From: Rhodopirellula baltica
Lineage (GTDB): Bacteria > Planctomycetota > Planctomycetia > Pirellulales > Pirellulaceae
Assembly (NCBI GenBank): GCA_002901265.1
Contig: PPHI01000001.1
Span: 62,001-126,000, forward strand
Reading direction: 5' to 3'
Length of the DNA stretch: 64,000 nucleotides
Position numbers and translations under genes: made by a program. The notes beneath the pieces were generated by a model. The model did not search any database, was not told the DNA's origin, and worked only from the letters and a program-made list of their open reading frames with translations. Every line of letters begins with the position of its first letter. The first letter of the stretch is position 1. Shown piece by piece: positions 53,870 through 63,847 of this stretch.

Positions 53870-55531
53870 TTAAAAGTGCAGTTCCGCCCCAAAGTGTACG
53901 CCGTGAGCAAGGTAATCTGATTGTACCCAAAGAACCTGCGGCCTGAGCGCACCTGTCAGCGGATTCGCTTCCACCGGGATCAAACCTGGATTCAAATCTC
54001 GATCAATCTGTTCCGAGGCACGCACCACGTTGGGAAGATAAAGCACCGAATAGCCGATGCTGGCGTGCAACCGATCCGTTAGGCGATACCCAAATCGCAG
54101 CCCTAGTTCGGGCATCATCATGAATTCGTCACGTTGAAACGAACCACTGTTCGACCGCACCGCATACAGTCCGCCGGCAAACTGATCGGTTGCGCCCGAT
54201 TGCGTGCGAGTCGTGCTGCCGGAGATGTCGAGCGTTTGTTCATTGTTGCCAAGTGCTACCCGCATGGTGGATTCTAGCCACGCGCGGTGCAGCAAAATGC
54301 GGTGGATGAAGCCGAGTTGCAAACCTTGAAACTGGTTCTTAGTACGGAAAGAATCCGACCGGGTGTACGATGCCGATGGCACGCTGGCCAATGAGTTTTC
54401 GCTATCGGTGATTTGTAAACTGTCGCTCAAACGCAAGTTGCGATAGCCGATGATCCAGTCCGTATGATCGCGTTCGCCGCATTGCGTACACCCTGCACCG
54501 TGGCTGCACAACGCAATCCGAGCATTGATTAAATACGAGCGAAGCTTGGATGACGAATCCACGCGGACGTCACCACCAACGAGATTCGGATAAGAAATCA
54601 ATAACGCGTCTTCATTCCCGTTGGTGATGTCAAAGTACGGACGACCCAAGATCACGTCACCACCGCTGGATCCGCGATAGCGATCGTTCTCCTCGGACAA
54701 TTGAAAGAACTCTGCTTCGATCGACGCGCTTTGCTGGGGAGTGATCCACAACCCGCCACCAAACAAGAATCCACCCGTTGTGCCGCCGTTCAATTCGCCG
54801 CCGCCGAACAGAACGCTCGTCGAGCCGTTGCCGAGCACGCCGGCGTCGGACTGCGCCGTTCCCGTCGGGCTGGTTGTGACCAAGACGGGTGAGTCCATCC
54901 CAGAGACGTCCCAAAGCAGGTATTCGCCACGAAGATACAGCCGCGTGTCGATCTGGCTTCGCAGTCGCGGAAACATCGGATCGAAACCACCGAAGGTGTT
55001 GTAGACCGGGCCGCCTTGGACGATCGGGGATCCGACAACGGGTGAAGCGATCGTCGCTGGCGCGTTGAGCTGTGGGGGAACCGCCGCGATTTGATAGCTA
55101 GGCCCACCAAGCAATGACTCGCCGATCTGACGGACTCCGGAAAAAAGTCCCCCCGATCCGGCTGCTGATTCATACGCGGGTGATACCATTTGATAGGGAT
55201 CGATTGCCGCAGCTGGCTGGGGAGCCAACCCTAGGCAGCTCGCAAGTGCAGCCAACAGGATGTTTGTGACGATGCAGCACACCGTCCACACTCTGGCGGG
55301 GCGATTGTTCTCGGTGCAGCCTTTCCGGCCCAGTTTTCGTGCCGTTTTGCCGAACAATGGATTGGCATTGAAAGGCCAAATGGTCGCAAGGGAGGCTGCA
55401 ATTTGGCCTTTTAGACTGGTCTTTGAGCGTGAATCCACAAAAATAACCGTGAACGCTGATTTTTGATTCAAGATCTCGGCAATCGCTGCCGAGCCGCAAG
55501 GAAACTGCGATAATTCGCCTTCCCGCGTCAA
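53870..55531 (-). CDS. BBP7-family outer-membrane beta-barrel protein
   Basis: Up to 553 residues. After ~80 non-conserved residues, a signal segment (VCCIVTNILLAALASCLGLAPQPAAA) precedes a Gly/Pro-rich region. The BBP7 barrel follows: LYLRGEYLLWDVSGMDSPVLVTTSPTG, GGGLWITPQQSASIEAEFFQL, DWIIGYRNLRLSDSL, LRFGYRLTDRLHASIGYSVLYLPNVVRASEQIDRDLNPG and the terminal VHFGAELHF. The last aromatic residue suggests BAM-dependent insertion. BBP7 proteins are a planctomycete family of unknown cargo. The real start is probably nearer 55290. Confidence 0.82.
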   Translation of the reverse strand: MTREGELSQFPCGSAAIAEILNQKSAFTVIFVDSRSKTSLKGQIAASLATIWPFNANPLFGKTARKLGRKGCTENNRPARVWTVCCIVTNILLAALASCLGLAPQPAAAIDPYQMVSPAYESAAGSGGLFSGVRQIGESLLGGPSYQIAAVPPQLNAPATIASPVVGSPIVQGGPVYNTFGGFDPMFPRLRSQIDTRLYLRGEYLLWDVSGMDSPVLVTTSPTGTAQSDAGVLGNGSTSVLFGGGELNGGTTGGFLFGGGLWITPQQSASIEAEFFQLSEENDRYRGSSGGDVILGRPYFDITNGNEDALLISYPNLVGGDVRVDSSSKLRSYLINARIALCSHGAGCTQCGERDHTDWIIGYRNLRLSDSLQITDSENSLASVPSASYTRSDSFRTKNQFQGLQLGFIHRILLHRAWLESTMRVALGNNEQTLDISGSTTRTQSGATDQFAGGLYAVRSNSGSFQRDEFMMMPELGLRFGYRLTDRLHASIGYSVLYLPNVVRASEQIDRDLNPGLIPVEANPLTGALRPQVLWVQSDYLAHGVHFGAELHF

Positions 55532-55632
55532 GACGAAAGTCAGCTAGTGCCCGATCGACCGAAACGGGTAATGATTGGGCCGCCCGCCTTTCCGTTCCCA
55601 CCTGCAATCAATACCGAACCAAGGATCAAACC

Positions 55633-56022
55633 ATGCGTGCAATGGCTTATGTTGCTGCCCTGCTTGCTGCCGCCGCCATCATGTTCTTCATCGTGAATGC
55701 ACCCGAGCAGCCAGATGCTCCCGAGTCGGCTGTCGCATCGTCGGTCGCGCCGGAATCGGATGTCGAAGGTGCCGAAGTGACCGCGACGTCATTGACGCTG
55801 AACGTGCCAGACATGCACTGCCCGTTCGCGTGCTATCCAAACGTCAAAAAGACATTGGAAAGCCGCGAAGATGTTGTCAGTGTTGAGCTGGTCCCGCAAA
55901 AGGAAGAAGGCGTCATCGACACGCCGCAAGTCGTCGTCAAATACAAAGACGGCTTCGTTGTCGATCAGGCGATCGCGCAACTCGGCAAAGCTGGCTTTGG
56001 CGGTTCGACCGTCGTTCAATAA
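55633..56022 (+). CDS. Membrane-anchored or secreted HMA-domain protein
   Basis: 129 residues. N-terminal hydrophobic segment (YVAALLAAAAIMFFIVNA), an Ala/Pro/Glu spacer, then a heavy-metal-associated (ferredoxin-like) domain: TLNVPDMHCPFACYPNVKKTLESREDVVSVELV. The metal site is MHCPFAC, with three residues between the cysteines instead of the usual two, so its binding may differ from copper chaperones. The ATG follows AAGGATC. It is upstream of a CbiX-type chelatase gene. Confidence 0.8.
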   Translation: MRAMAYVAALLAAAAIMFFIVNAPEQPDAPESAVASSVAPESDVEGAEVTATSLTLNVPDMHCPFACYPNVKKTLESREDVVSVELVPQKEEGVIDTPQVVVKYKDGFVVDQAIAQLGKAGFGGSTVVQ

Positions 56023-56076
56023 GCACTCTTCGCTAGCGATCCGTTGTTGACGACGTTGGATTCTTTGAGCAGACAA

Positions 56077-56853
56077 ATGGATAAACGTCGTCTGGATAAT
56101 ATTCGTCCGTTCCAGCCCGACGCAATCTTGCTAGTTGGGCATGGGACTCGCGATCCCAACGGCACGACGCAGTTTTTCGAGCTCGTCGAAATCCTGCGCC
56201 AACGCATCGCCCCGGTCGATCTCGAAGGCTGCTTGTTGGAGTTCCAGCATCCGACGATTGAAGAAGGCTGGGAACGGTTGGTCCAGCGAGGCGCGAAAGC
56301 AATCTGCATCGCGCCGCTTCTGTTGTTTGCCGCCGGTCACGCGCGAAACGATATTCCAGAGATCGTTGATCGATGCGCGGCGAAGACACCGGGTGTTGCC
56401 CACCAGCAGTGTGGCCCACTTTCACGCTGTCCCCAGGTGATTGATGTTCTGCGCCAGCGGATCGAATCGGTTGCCGGTGATTCGTCGCCAGATGATTCAA
56501 CCGCGCTGGTGATGGTCGGACGCGGCAGCTATGACGTTTGCGCGACGGCGGACATGCGTGTCTTGTCAGAGATCGTTGCCTTTCATGCCGGGTATGCGAA
56601 TCGGGCGGTCGGGTTTTACGCGATGGCCGAGCCCCGCTTGCCAGGGATTCTCGATCAAGTCGCCAGTGATCCGAAAATCAAACGGGTCATCGTCCAGCCA
56701 CACCTGCTCTTTCAAGGCCGGCTGTACGATTCGATTGGCCAGTTGGTCGACGACGCCAGGCAGCGGCATCCGGGCGTTGAGTTCCGTCTGGGGGACTATC
56801 TCGGGCCAACCGAACAGATCGCCGGTGCGATCGCGTTTCGAGCGCTGTCGTAG
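56077..56853 (+). CDS. cbiX: CbiX-type sirohydrochlorin chelatase
   Basis: 258 residues. Two repeats of the chelatase fold: ILLVGHGTRDPNGTTQFFELVEIL and ICIAPLLLFAAGHARNDIPEIV in the first (metal-handling His in GHG and AAGHA), LVMVGRGSYDVCATADM and RVIVQPHLLFQGRLYDSI in the second. The two-domain size fits CbiX-long/SirB-like proteins that insert cobalt, iron or nickel into sirohydrochlorin for B12, siroheme or F430. ATG 56077 is chosen over TTG 56044. It lies 54 bases after the HMA gene. Confidence 0.82.
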   Translation: MDKRRLDNIRPFQPDAILLVGHGTRDPNGTTQFFELVEILRQRIAPVDLEGCLLEFQHPTIEEGWERLVQRGAKAICIAPLLLFAAGHARNDIPEIVDRCAAKTPGVAHQQCGPLSRCPQVIDVLRQRIESVAGDSSPDDSTALVMVGRGSYDVCATADMRVLSEIVAFHAGYANRAVGFYAMAEPRLPGILDQVASDPKIKRVIVQPHLLFQGRLYDSIGQLVDDARQRHPGVEFRLGDYLGPTEQIAGAIAFRALS

Positions 56854-57073
56854 CAGCGATTGGTCGCTGGTCCTCGCTCGTCCGCCCGCAAGTTCCGTTC
56901 AGCGGACTGTGGAAAAGCTTGGCGAATCTTTTGCCCTTCCGGTGAACTTCTGAATTCTTCGTGCGGTCTGCATCTCGGGTTGGTGTCACTTGGCACTCGT
57001 CAGCCCTTCCGTTGCGGTTTATGATCTTCGCTGCCGGAACACCTTAATTTGTTGCCAAACTCCGTTTTTTGCC

Positions 57074-58327
57074 ATGTCGACTGCTACCGAACAACAAACT
57101 GCCGATCCTTATTTCCAAGAACTGTTCGCCGAACGCATCGGCGGATCGCAGTACGGCAAAAGCACCGAAATTTACAAGTTTGAAAAGATCAAACGGGCCA
57201 AACGCAAAGCGTTGGAAACCTATCCCGATCGCCAGTTGCTGGACTTTGGGATTGGCGAAAACGACGCGATGGCAGACGAATCGGTGCGTCAGACGATGGC
57301 TGCCGAAGTCAACAAGCCAGAAAATCGCGGCTACGCCGACAATGGCGTGATCGAGTACAGGCAAGCAGCCGCTCGCTTTATGAAGCGTCATTTCGACGTG
57401 ACCTTGGACCCCGCGACGCAAATCAATCACTGCATCGGCAGCAAGCCTGCCTATGCGATGTTGCCGGCCGTGTTCATCAATCCGGGCGACGTGACGATGA
57501 TGACGGTGCCGGGATACCCCGTCGCTGGCACCCACACGCGATACTACGGCGGCGACGTTTTCCGCCTGCCGTTGCTGGCCGAAAATAACTTTCTGCCAGA
57601 TCTGGATAGCATCCCGGACGACATCTATCGTCGCACCAAGTTGATGGTGTTGAACTACCCGAACTCGCCCACCGGCCGTCTGGCACCGCCAGAGTTCTTT
57701 GAAAAGGTGGTTGCCTTGGCAAAGGAAAAGCAGTTTGTCGTCGTGCATGACGCGGCGCACATCCTGTTGACCTTCGACGGCAAGCCACGCAGTTTCCTGG
57801 AAACCCCTGGCGCGATGGATGTTGGTGTCGAAGTTCACTCGATGAGCAAAGGCTATGACATGATCGGATGGCGAATGGGTTTCGTCGCCGGTCACGAACG
57901 GATCGTATCGGCTTTCGCGGACGTCAAAGACAACAGTGACAGCGGTCAATTCATCGCCACGCAAAAGGCAGCCGCAGCGGCCTTGGACGACGATTCGATT
58001 CCACAGCGGATCAATGCCAAGTACCGTCGCCGGATGGAAAAGCTGGTCGCTGTGCTGAAGGAATGTGGCTTCCAGTGTGAGATGCCTGGCGGGACGTACT
58101 TCCTGTACTCGCCATCGCCGAAGGGCGCGAACGGTGAAACGTTTGCCAAGGCCGAAGACGCGACGCGATTCTTGATCGAACAACTCGGGATCGTCACGGT
58201 GCCATGGGACGACGCCGGTTCGTTCTTGCGTTTCAGCGTCACCTATGTGGCTGCGACCGAAGCCGACGAAGACGCGTTGATGGCGGAAACTAAACGCCGT
58301 CTTCAGGATGCCCAGTTGGTGTTCTAA
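57074..58327 (+). CDS. dapL: LL-diaminopimelate aminotransferase
   Basis: 417-residue class I/II PLP aminotransferase. Seen: LLDFGIGENDAMADESV, YADNGVIEYRQAAARFM, INHCIGSKPAYAMLP, PGYPVAGTHTRYYGG, MVLNYPNSPTGRLAP, the PLP Lys in VHSMSKGYDMIGWRMGF, and FLRFSVTYVA near the end. DapL converts tetrahydrodipicolinate directly to LL-diaminopimelate in lysine and peptidoglycan precursor synthesis, the variant known in Chlamydiae and planctomycetes. ATG 57074 is the family-like start; upstream in-frame codons to 56990 are not conserved. Confidence 0.8.
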   Translation: MSTATEQQTADPYFQELFAERIGGSQYGKSTEIYKFEKIKRAKRKALETYPDRQLLDFGIGENDAMADESVRQTMAAEVNKPENRGYADNGVIEYRQAAARFMKRHFDVTLDPATQINHCIGSKPAYAMLPAVFINPGDVTMMTVPGYPVAGTHTRYYGGDVFRLPLLAENNFLPDLDSIPDDIYRRTKLMVLNYPNSPTGRLAPPEFFEKVVALAKEKQFVVVHDAAHILLTFDGKPRSFLETPGAMDVGVEVHSMSKGYDMIGWRMGFVAGHERIVSAFADVKDNSDSGQFIATQKAAAAALDDDSIPQRINAKYRRRMEKLVAVLKECGFQCEMPGGTYFLYSPSPKGANGETFAKAEDATRFLIEQLGIVTVPWDDAGSFLRFSVTYVAATEADEDALMAETKRRLQDAQLVF

Positions 58328-58424
58328 ACGCTGCGAATGTCCAGGCCCAATCCGGACCTGGAAAGCTCGCAGCGAAGCTGTGATTGACAGCGGGGCAGAC
58401 GGCAGCAGCCGAATGCCCCCGTCG

Positions 58425-58453
58425 TTGTGAATAACGGCCAGATTTGGTATCTT
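58425..58453 (+). promoter_or_regulatory. Candidate sigma-70 promoter for gyrA
   Basis: TTGTGA (58425-58430) and TATCTT (58448-58453) match the -35 and -10 consensus at 4 of 6 positions each, with exactly 17 bases between. It lies 70 bases before the gyrA start in a 195-base gap. Confidence 0.35.
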
Positions 58454-58522
58454 AGCGGATTCTCGCTGAGCCCGGAAAACACGGGTTTTTAGCGGCTTTT
58501 CACCCTTCCGCTAGGACACCAA

Positions 58523-61393
58523 GTGGCAGACGAAAACGACGAAAACTCGCAGGAAGATGAGAACGGCTCCGGCGGCCCCCCACAGCCTGAAAACGACGGC
58601 AGTGATGACCCGCACGCTGGGGGTGAAGGTGCCCTTCGCCTGATCGATTTGCCGATCGAGGACGAACTGCGTGAAAGCTATTTGACGTACGCGATGAGCG
58701 TCATCGTCAGCCGTGCGTTGCCCGATGTCCGGGACGGTTTGAAGCCCAGTCAGCGACGGATCCTCGTCGCGATGAACGACCTGAACTTGGGCCCCGGCAG
58801 CAAGCGTGTCAAATGCGCAAAGATCTCCGGTGACACCTCGGGTAACTATCACCCTCACGGTGAATCGGTCATCTATCCAACCCTGGTCCGGATGGCCCAG
58901 GAATGGAACATGCGGTCGCTGCTGATCGACAAGCAGGGGAACTTCGGTTCGATCGCCGGTCTGCCTCCGGCGGCGATGCGGTACACCGAAGCCCGCTTGT
59001 CCGCCACCTCCGCGGCGATGCTGGACGATCTCAAGCTGGATACGGTCGACTACGTTCCGACCTATGACGAAGCGCGTACCGAACCCACCGTTCTGCCCAG
59101 CAAGTTCCCCAACCTGCTGATCAACGGTTCTGGCGGTATCGCGGTCGGTATGGCGACAAGCATTCCGCCGCACAATCCGACCGAGATCTGTGACGCGTTG
59201 ATCAAGCTGATCGACGAACCGGATACCAGCATCGACGAGTTGTGTGAAATCGTTCCCGGTCCGGACTTCCCAACCGGCGGCATTATCTGCGGTCGCGCTG
59301 GCATTCGTCGCGGTTACAAAACCGGCCGCAGCACTGTCGTCGTCCGCGCGAAGTGTCATATCGAGGAAATGAAAGGTGCGCGACATCGCATCATCGTTTC
59401 CGAAATCCCGTACCAGCAGTACCGTGACCGCGTCGTCGAAAAAATCGCTTCACTGGTCAACGGCGATCGCATCAAAGGCATCTCCGGAATCCGCGACGAA
59501 TCGGATTTGAAAGAACCCGTTCGCTTGGTGATCGAGCTGAAGCGAAACGAGGATCCCGATGTCATCCTGAATCAGCTGTATCAATTCTCGCCCCTGCAAG
59601 ACACGTTCTCGTTGATCTTCTTGGCGCTTGTCGATGGCAAGCCACGAGAGTTGACGCTGAAAGAAATGTTGATGGAATTCTTGCGGCACCGCGTGACCGT
59701 GATCCGTCGACGAACTCAGTTCTTGTTGGCCAAGGCACGTCGCCGCAAGCACACCGTCGAAGGGTTGCTGCTGGCGCTGGCGAACATCGACGAAATCATC
59801 CAGACGATTCGCAGCAGCCGCACACAAGCGGAAGCGAAAGAGCGTTTGATGGGAATCGAATGCCCCGCGTCGATGATGCACCGGGCGCTTGGTGATGACG
59901 GATTCAAGCAGTTCCAAATGGAACGCGGCGAGTCCGATACCTACGCACTGACCAGCGTTCAGACCGACGAAATCCTGAAGATGCGTTTGGGACAGCTCGT
60001 CAACCTGGAGCAAGAAAAGCTGACCGGCGAGCACAAGCAGTTGCTCGAAGAGATCGCCGACTACCTTGATATCTTGGGCAGCCAAGCTCGTGTTTATGGC
60101 ATCATCAAAGATGACCTCGAAGAGATGAAGCGACGCTTCGGCTCGCCGCGTCGAACGCAGATCAGCAACGAAGAGCTCGGCAACTTCGACCTTGAGGACT
60201 TGATCACCGAAGAGACGATGGTCGTTTCGATCAGTCACGAAGGTTACATCAAACGAACTCCGTCCAGCGTTTACAACACGCAAAAACGCGGCGGCAAAGG
60301 TCTCAAAGGCGCCAAGACGGGCAGTGAAGATCCGATCGAACACCTGTTCGTTGCCAGCACCCACGCGTACCTGCTGTTCTTGACCACGACCGGGAAAGTC
60401 CGCTGGCAAAAGGTCTATGACCTGCCGCAGCTTCCGCGTGATGCCAAGGGCCGCGCGATCGTGAACCTGTTGGCGCTCGAAGAGGGCGAAAAGATTGCGT
60501 CATGCTTGGCCGTTCGTGACTTTAACCAAGAAGGTTACTATGTCGTGATGGCCACGCGTGATGGCTTGGTCAAGAAGACGCCACTGGAGCAATACAGCCG
60601 ACCGAAGCGTGGCGGTATCATCGCGATCAAGCTGCGTGAAGACGACGAATTGGTTTCTGCAGCCGTCATCGGGCCTGGCGACGAAGTCATCTTGGTGACC
60701 TCCGGCGGGATGGCGATTCGATTCCGCGAAACCGATGCACGTCCGATGGGCCGAAACACCTCGGGCGTCAAAGGCATCTCGCTGGTCGGTGATGACAAAG
60801 TCGTCGGTATGGTGGTCGCCGAGCCCGAAGCGACGCTGTTGACCGTTTGCGAGAACGGCTACGGCAAGCGAACGCCATTCGGTCCCAACGCCGTTGATGA
60901 AGACGGCGGATCCGACTCCGATTCGGACGCAGATGGTGGATCGGAAGGCGGCTCAGACAGTAGTTCGTCGTCTGCCCGTTACCGGACGCAGAAGCGTGGC
61001 GGCAAAGGCTTGCGTGACATCAAGACCAGCGAGCGGAACGGCAAGGTCATCGCGATCGCACGTGTCGACAATCAGGACGAGATCTTCTTGATGACCGGCA
61101 AAGGCAAGATCCAGCGAATTGCCGCGAAGGACATCAACGTCATCGGGCGTAACACGCAAGGTGTTCGCATCATGAACGTTGATGGTGACGACTCGCTGAT
61201 CGCTGCTGTGCGTATCCCGCCAGAAGACGACACGGAAGAAGGTGATTCGGCCGAAGGCGAGCCTGCCGCGATCGTAGACGCCAGTGCTGCGGCCACAGAG
61301 GCTGGTGGTGATGCCGAGGTTGATTCGCCAGACGCAACCGATATCGCTGCGGAAGAAAACGAAACCGAAGGCGACGACGATAGCGAAGCGTAA
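58523..61393 (+). CDS. gyrA: DNA gyrase subunit A
   Basis: 956 residues from GTG. Breakage-reunion domain with [33 protein letters not shown], quinolone region [17 protein letters not shown] (His110 on), and the DNA-cleaving Tyr154 in [10 protein letters not shown]. The C-terminal beta-pinwheel contains two GyrA boxes, QKRGGKG at ~590 and again at ~825. Between and after them lie acidic, Ser/Asp/Gly-rich inserts ([11 protein letters not shown], ~residues 790-815) and a ~60-residue acidic tail. It introduces negative supercoils with GyrB, which is encoded elsewhere. An intrinsic terminator follows. Confidence 0.96.
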   Translation: MADENDENSQEDENGSGGPPQPENDGSDDPHAGGEGALRLIDLPIEDELRESYLTYAMSVIVSRALPDVRDGLKPSQRRILVAMNDLNLGPGSKRVKCAKISGDTSGNYHPHGESVIYPTLVRMAQEWNMRSLLIDKQGNFGSIAGLPPAAMRYTEARLSATSAAMLDDLKLDTVDYVPTYDEARTEPTVLPSKFPNLLINGSGGIAVGMATSIPPHNPTEICDALIKLIDEPDTSIDELCEIVPGPDFPTGGIICGRAGIRRGYKTGRSTVVVRAKCHIEEMKGARHRIIVSEIPYQQYRDRVVEKIASLVNGDRIKGISGIRDESDLKEPVRLVIELKRNEDPDVILNQLYQFSPLQDTFSLIFLALVDGKPRELTLKEMLMEFLRHRVTVIRRRTQFLLAKARRRKHTVEGLLLALANIDEIIQTIRSSRTQAEAKERLMGIECPASMMHRALGDDGFKQFQMERGESDTYALTSVQTDEILKMRLGQLVNLEQEKLTGEHKQLLEEIADYLDILGSQARVYGIIKDDLEEMKRRFGSPRRTQISNEELGNFDLEDLITEETMVVSISHEGYIKRTPSSVYNTQKRGGKGLKGAKTGSEDPIEHLFVASTHAYLLFLTTTGKVRWQKVYDLPQLPRDAKGRAIVNLLALEEGEKIASCLAVRDFNQEGYYVVMATRDGLVKKTPLEQYSRPKRGGIIAIKLREDDELVSAAVIGPGDEVILVTSGGMAIRFRETDARPMGRNTSGVKGISLVGDDKVVGMVVAEPEATLLTVCENGYGKRTPFGPNAVDEDGGSDSDSDADGGSEGGSDSSSSSARYRTQKRGGKGLRDIKTSERNGKVIAIARVDNQDEIFLMTGKGKIQRIAAKDINVIGRNTQGVRIMNVDGDDSLIAAVRIPPEDDTEEGDSAEGEPAAIVDASAAATEAGGDAEVDSPDATDIAAEENETEGDDDSEA

Positions 61394-61417
61394 TCGTTTT
61401 GCCTTTGTTGAAAACGC

Positions 61418-61458
61418 AAACACGGCCTCGAGGCAATCGCTTCGGGGCCGTGTTTTTT
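61418..61458 (+). terminator. Intrinsic terminator after gyrA
   Basis: AAACACGGCC (from 61418) pairs with GGCCGTGTTT (61446-61455) and runs into a T-tract of seven or more bases. It sits about 25 bases past the gyrA stop. Confidence 0.85.
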
Positions 61459-61473
61459 TGTGTCAGCAAGCTG

Positions 61474-62490
61474 CTACGGCGAGAGCGATTCGAGCCCGCA
61501 ACGCATGACGTGATCGTTGGCAATTAACCACTGGTTTTTGTTCATGCGTTTGGCAAGGATTTGCCAATAGGATCGGTCTGCGGCCATCAACTGTGCGAGC
61601 GATGAAGAGGTGTCTTCATCAATGCGGGCACGGTTCGACAAGATCAATTGGATGCGCGCAATCTGTTCGGTATCCAAGTCGTGTCGTGAAAGCGAGGCAC
61701 GCAGCAGCGGTACGGCGCTGCTGCCGAAGCTGGTTAATTCGCGAACCGCAGCGCGGCGATGCGAGCTCTTGGAGGACCGTAGTTGCGTCACAAGTTCATC
61801 GACATGTTCCCGCGAAACGGTTGTCAATCGATGGGTGTTGTCACGCAAGTACGTTTCCGTTTCCCGTGTCAGCTCGATCAAGCTGCGGCCCTGTAGCAAG
61901 CGGCTTAGCAACGATTCCAAGTGCACGTTGAATCCGTCTTCGTCCTGGCCAACGATGTGCAACAGCGTTGTGCCTTGGCAAGACTCGTTCAAGTCGCTTG
62001 GGGTGCTAGTCAATCGACGCGTGCGAAATTGAATCGAGCCATTTGGCAATTGAATAAGTTCGCCTTGCTCACCGGTCGCAAGGATCGTGGATTCGATTCG
62101 TAACGCACCGCCATATTCAGCGGTCAAGCGAATGTCTTGGTAGCTGTCGTGGAAGCTGTAATAGACGGCCGGTATCCCGGAAGATGCGGAGACGGAGATG
62201 GTCTCCTGAAAGCGTTCGCACTGATGCTCCTCGGAGCCTTTGCGATAACGCATTGGGTCAATCTCCAACCTGCCTTGCATCAAACGGAACCGAATGGGCC
62301 CCCCTTCACAAAAAACGCCAGCCGGTAAGGGCTGGCATTGTCGGCATGGTTGGTGATCTTTCTTGCTGTGTCCGCAGCCGGTCAAGCAAGGTGGGGAAAG
62401 ACTTTCATCGGAAGTCGACTCGTCTGCAAGAGTCGACGGGATGTGCATCGCCATCAGTATGGTCAATGCAATTAGGTGAGAGAACCTCAT
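61474..62490 (-). CDS. Secreted Cys-rich protein with HEAT-like segment, unknown function
   Basis: 338 residues. Signal peptide (HLIALTILMAMHIPSTLA), then a Cys/His cluster (PPCLTGCGHSKKDHQPCRQCQPLPAGVFCEGG) that could bind metal. The central beta-rich region is LTAEYGGALRIESTILATGE. The C-terminal ~100 residues (VDELVTQLRSSKSSHRRAAVRELTSFGSSAVPLLRASL) look like a HEAT/ARM repeat pair. I do not recognise a function. It converges on gyrA, whose terminator lies between. Confidence 0.65.
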   Translation of the reverse strand: MRFSHLIALTILMAMHIPSTLADESTSDESLSPPCLTGCGHSKKDHQPCRQCQPLPAGVFCEGGPIRFRLMQGRLEIDPMRYRKGSEEHQCERFQETISVSASSGIPAVYYSFHDSYQDIRLTAEYGGALRIESTILATGEQGELIQLPNGSIQFRTRRLTSTPSDLNESCQGTTLLHIVGQDEDGFNVHLESLLSRLLQGRSLIELTRETETYLRDNTHRLTTVSREHVDELVTQLRSSKSSHRRAAVRELTSFGSSAVPLLRASLSRHDLDTEQIARIQLILSNRARIDEDTSSSLAQLMAADRSYWQILAKRMNKNQWLIANDHVMRCGLESLSP

Positions 62491-62815
62491 TGCGTCACCA
62501 CTCCCTTTCCGCGACGCCTAATGCGCGCGGAATAAGCACTTCTATGCGGCCAAAATCAATCGTTTTTGGGGCTGACTTCAGTGTCCGATAGATGATTATC
62601 GGGATCGGTGACAGGGCAATCCAATGATTCTGTTAGCGATGTGTTTAGGTTACGTGCCTAGGGTTCCTTCGTTTCCCTAATTCACGCCTAAAGCAGCTGA
62701 GGGCCATGCGTGAATCACGCATGGCCAATTGGACACTCTGTAAACCTGTCTGTCGCTTGACGGACATCGAGTGGTTGAATCGACCGATTAGCGAGGGGCT
62801 GACGGCGATGGTGGA
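62491..62815. other. 325-base gap with a perfect inverted repeat
   Basis: Between the 3' end of bioB and the 5' end of the secreted Cys-rich gene (both minus strand). GGCCATGCGT (62702-62711) pairs with ACGCATGGCC (62717-62726) around a 5-base loop (12 bp if the loop is closed). There is no clear U-tract, but the site lies ~90 bases past the bioB stop and could end its transcript. Nothing else is recognisable. Confidence 0.5.
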
Positions 62816-63847
62816 TTATTCACCGACTGATGTGGTGACGTCGAATCCGAGGTCGCGAATCATTTGGTAATCTTCTTCGGGGGCCTGGCCTTTGGTGGTC
62901 AGGTAATCGCCGACGAAGACACTGTTAGCGACATACAGTCCCAGCGGTTGCAGCGAGCGGAGATGCAATTCACGTCCACCGGCGATTCGCAGTTCGCGGC
63001 TTGGGTTGACGAATCGGAACATCGCCAAGGCTCGCAAGCAGTCTTGTGGCGAAAGATCTTCTTTGCCTTCGAGTGGCGTGCCGTCGATCGAGTTCAAGAA
63101 GTTAAGCGGGATCGATTGAACGCCGAGGTCTTTCAGGTCGAACGCCATCGCGACGATATCGTCAAGCTGTTCGCCCATTCCGATGATTCCGCCGCTGCAC
63201 ATCTCCATGCCTGCGTCACGAACATGACGAAGCGTATCGACCCGATCGGCGTAGGTGTGAGTCGTGCAGATTTTGCCGTAGTACTCTTCCCCGGTATTCA
63301 AGTTGTGGTTCACGCGGTCGACGCCACACGCTTTCAAGCGGTCTGCTTGTTCGCGTGATAGCAGTCCCAGGCAGGCGCAGATATCCAGGCCGTATTGCTT
63401 TTTAATTTCTGGAACGATTTCTTCGACCGCTTTCATTTCGCGCTCATTTGGGCCACGAGCGGAGATCACGAGGCAGTACGTCTTGGCGCCCTGCTCCGCC
63501 GCAATTTTGGCCGCATCCATCAGCTTGTCGCGTTTCAGGATGTTGTACTTTGGAATCTCGGCGTCAGAGACCTTCGACTGGCTACAGTAGTGGCAGTCTT
63601 CTGGGCAAAGGCCACTTTTGGCGTTCATCAAAAAGTAGAGCTGAACCGTTTTGCCGAAGTGCTTGCGACGCAAACGCGAAGCCGCGTTGACGAGGCTAAG
63701 GATTTCCTCATCACTTGATTCGAGAATTTGACGTGCTTCTTCCCGGCTCAGCTCGCCGCCGCCTAGGACGCGATCGGCCCAAACCTCAAAACGGTTCGAA
63801 GCTTGTTCTGTCGTGGTGTCGGTGGAGGGGCTCAGGTCAGTCGCCAT
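62816..63847 (-). CDS. bioB: Biotin synthase
   Basis: 343-residue radical SAM enzyme that inserts sulfur into dethiobiotin. The [4Fe-4S] motif is CPEDCHYCSQS; other landmarks are LVISARGPNEREM, DICACLGLL, DRVNHNLNTGEEYYGKICTTHTY, GMEMCSGGIIGMGE and the [2Fe-2S] ligand Arg in RELRIAGGRELHLRSLQPLGLYVANSVFVGDYLTTKGQ. ATG 63847 gives the normal N-terminus (ATDLSPSTDTTTEQASNRFEVWADRVL); a longer frame to 63985 is not family-like. No other bio genes are adjacent. Confidence 0.95.
   Translation of the reverse strand: MATDLSPSTDTTTEQASNRFEVWADRVLGGGELSREEARQILESSDEEILSLVNAASRLRRKHFGKTVQLYFLMNAKSGLCPEDCHYCSQSKVSDAEIPKYNILKRDKLMDAAKIAAEQGAKTYCLVISARGPNEREMKAVEEIVPEIKKQYGLDICACLGLLSREQADRLKACGVDRVNHNLNTGEEYYGKICTTHTYADRVDTLRHVRDAGMEMCSGGIIGMGEQLDDIVAMAFDLKDLGVQSIPLNFLNSIDGTPLEGKEDLSPQDCLRALAMFRFVNPSRELRIAGGRELHLRSLQPLGLYVANSVFVGDYLTTKGQAPEEDYQMIRDLGFDVTTSVGE

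Noticed and set aside
57044-58183. 379-codon minus-strand frame opposite dapL
   Set aside because: Shadow of the aminotransferase gene with His/Arg/Val-rich meaningless sequence.
59450-60409. 319-codon minus-strand frame opposite gyrA
   Set aside because: Shadow of gyrA; no recognisable domain or start signal.
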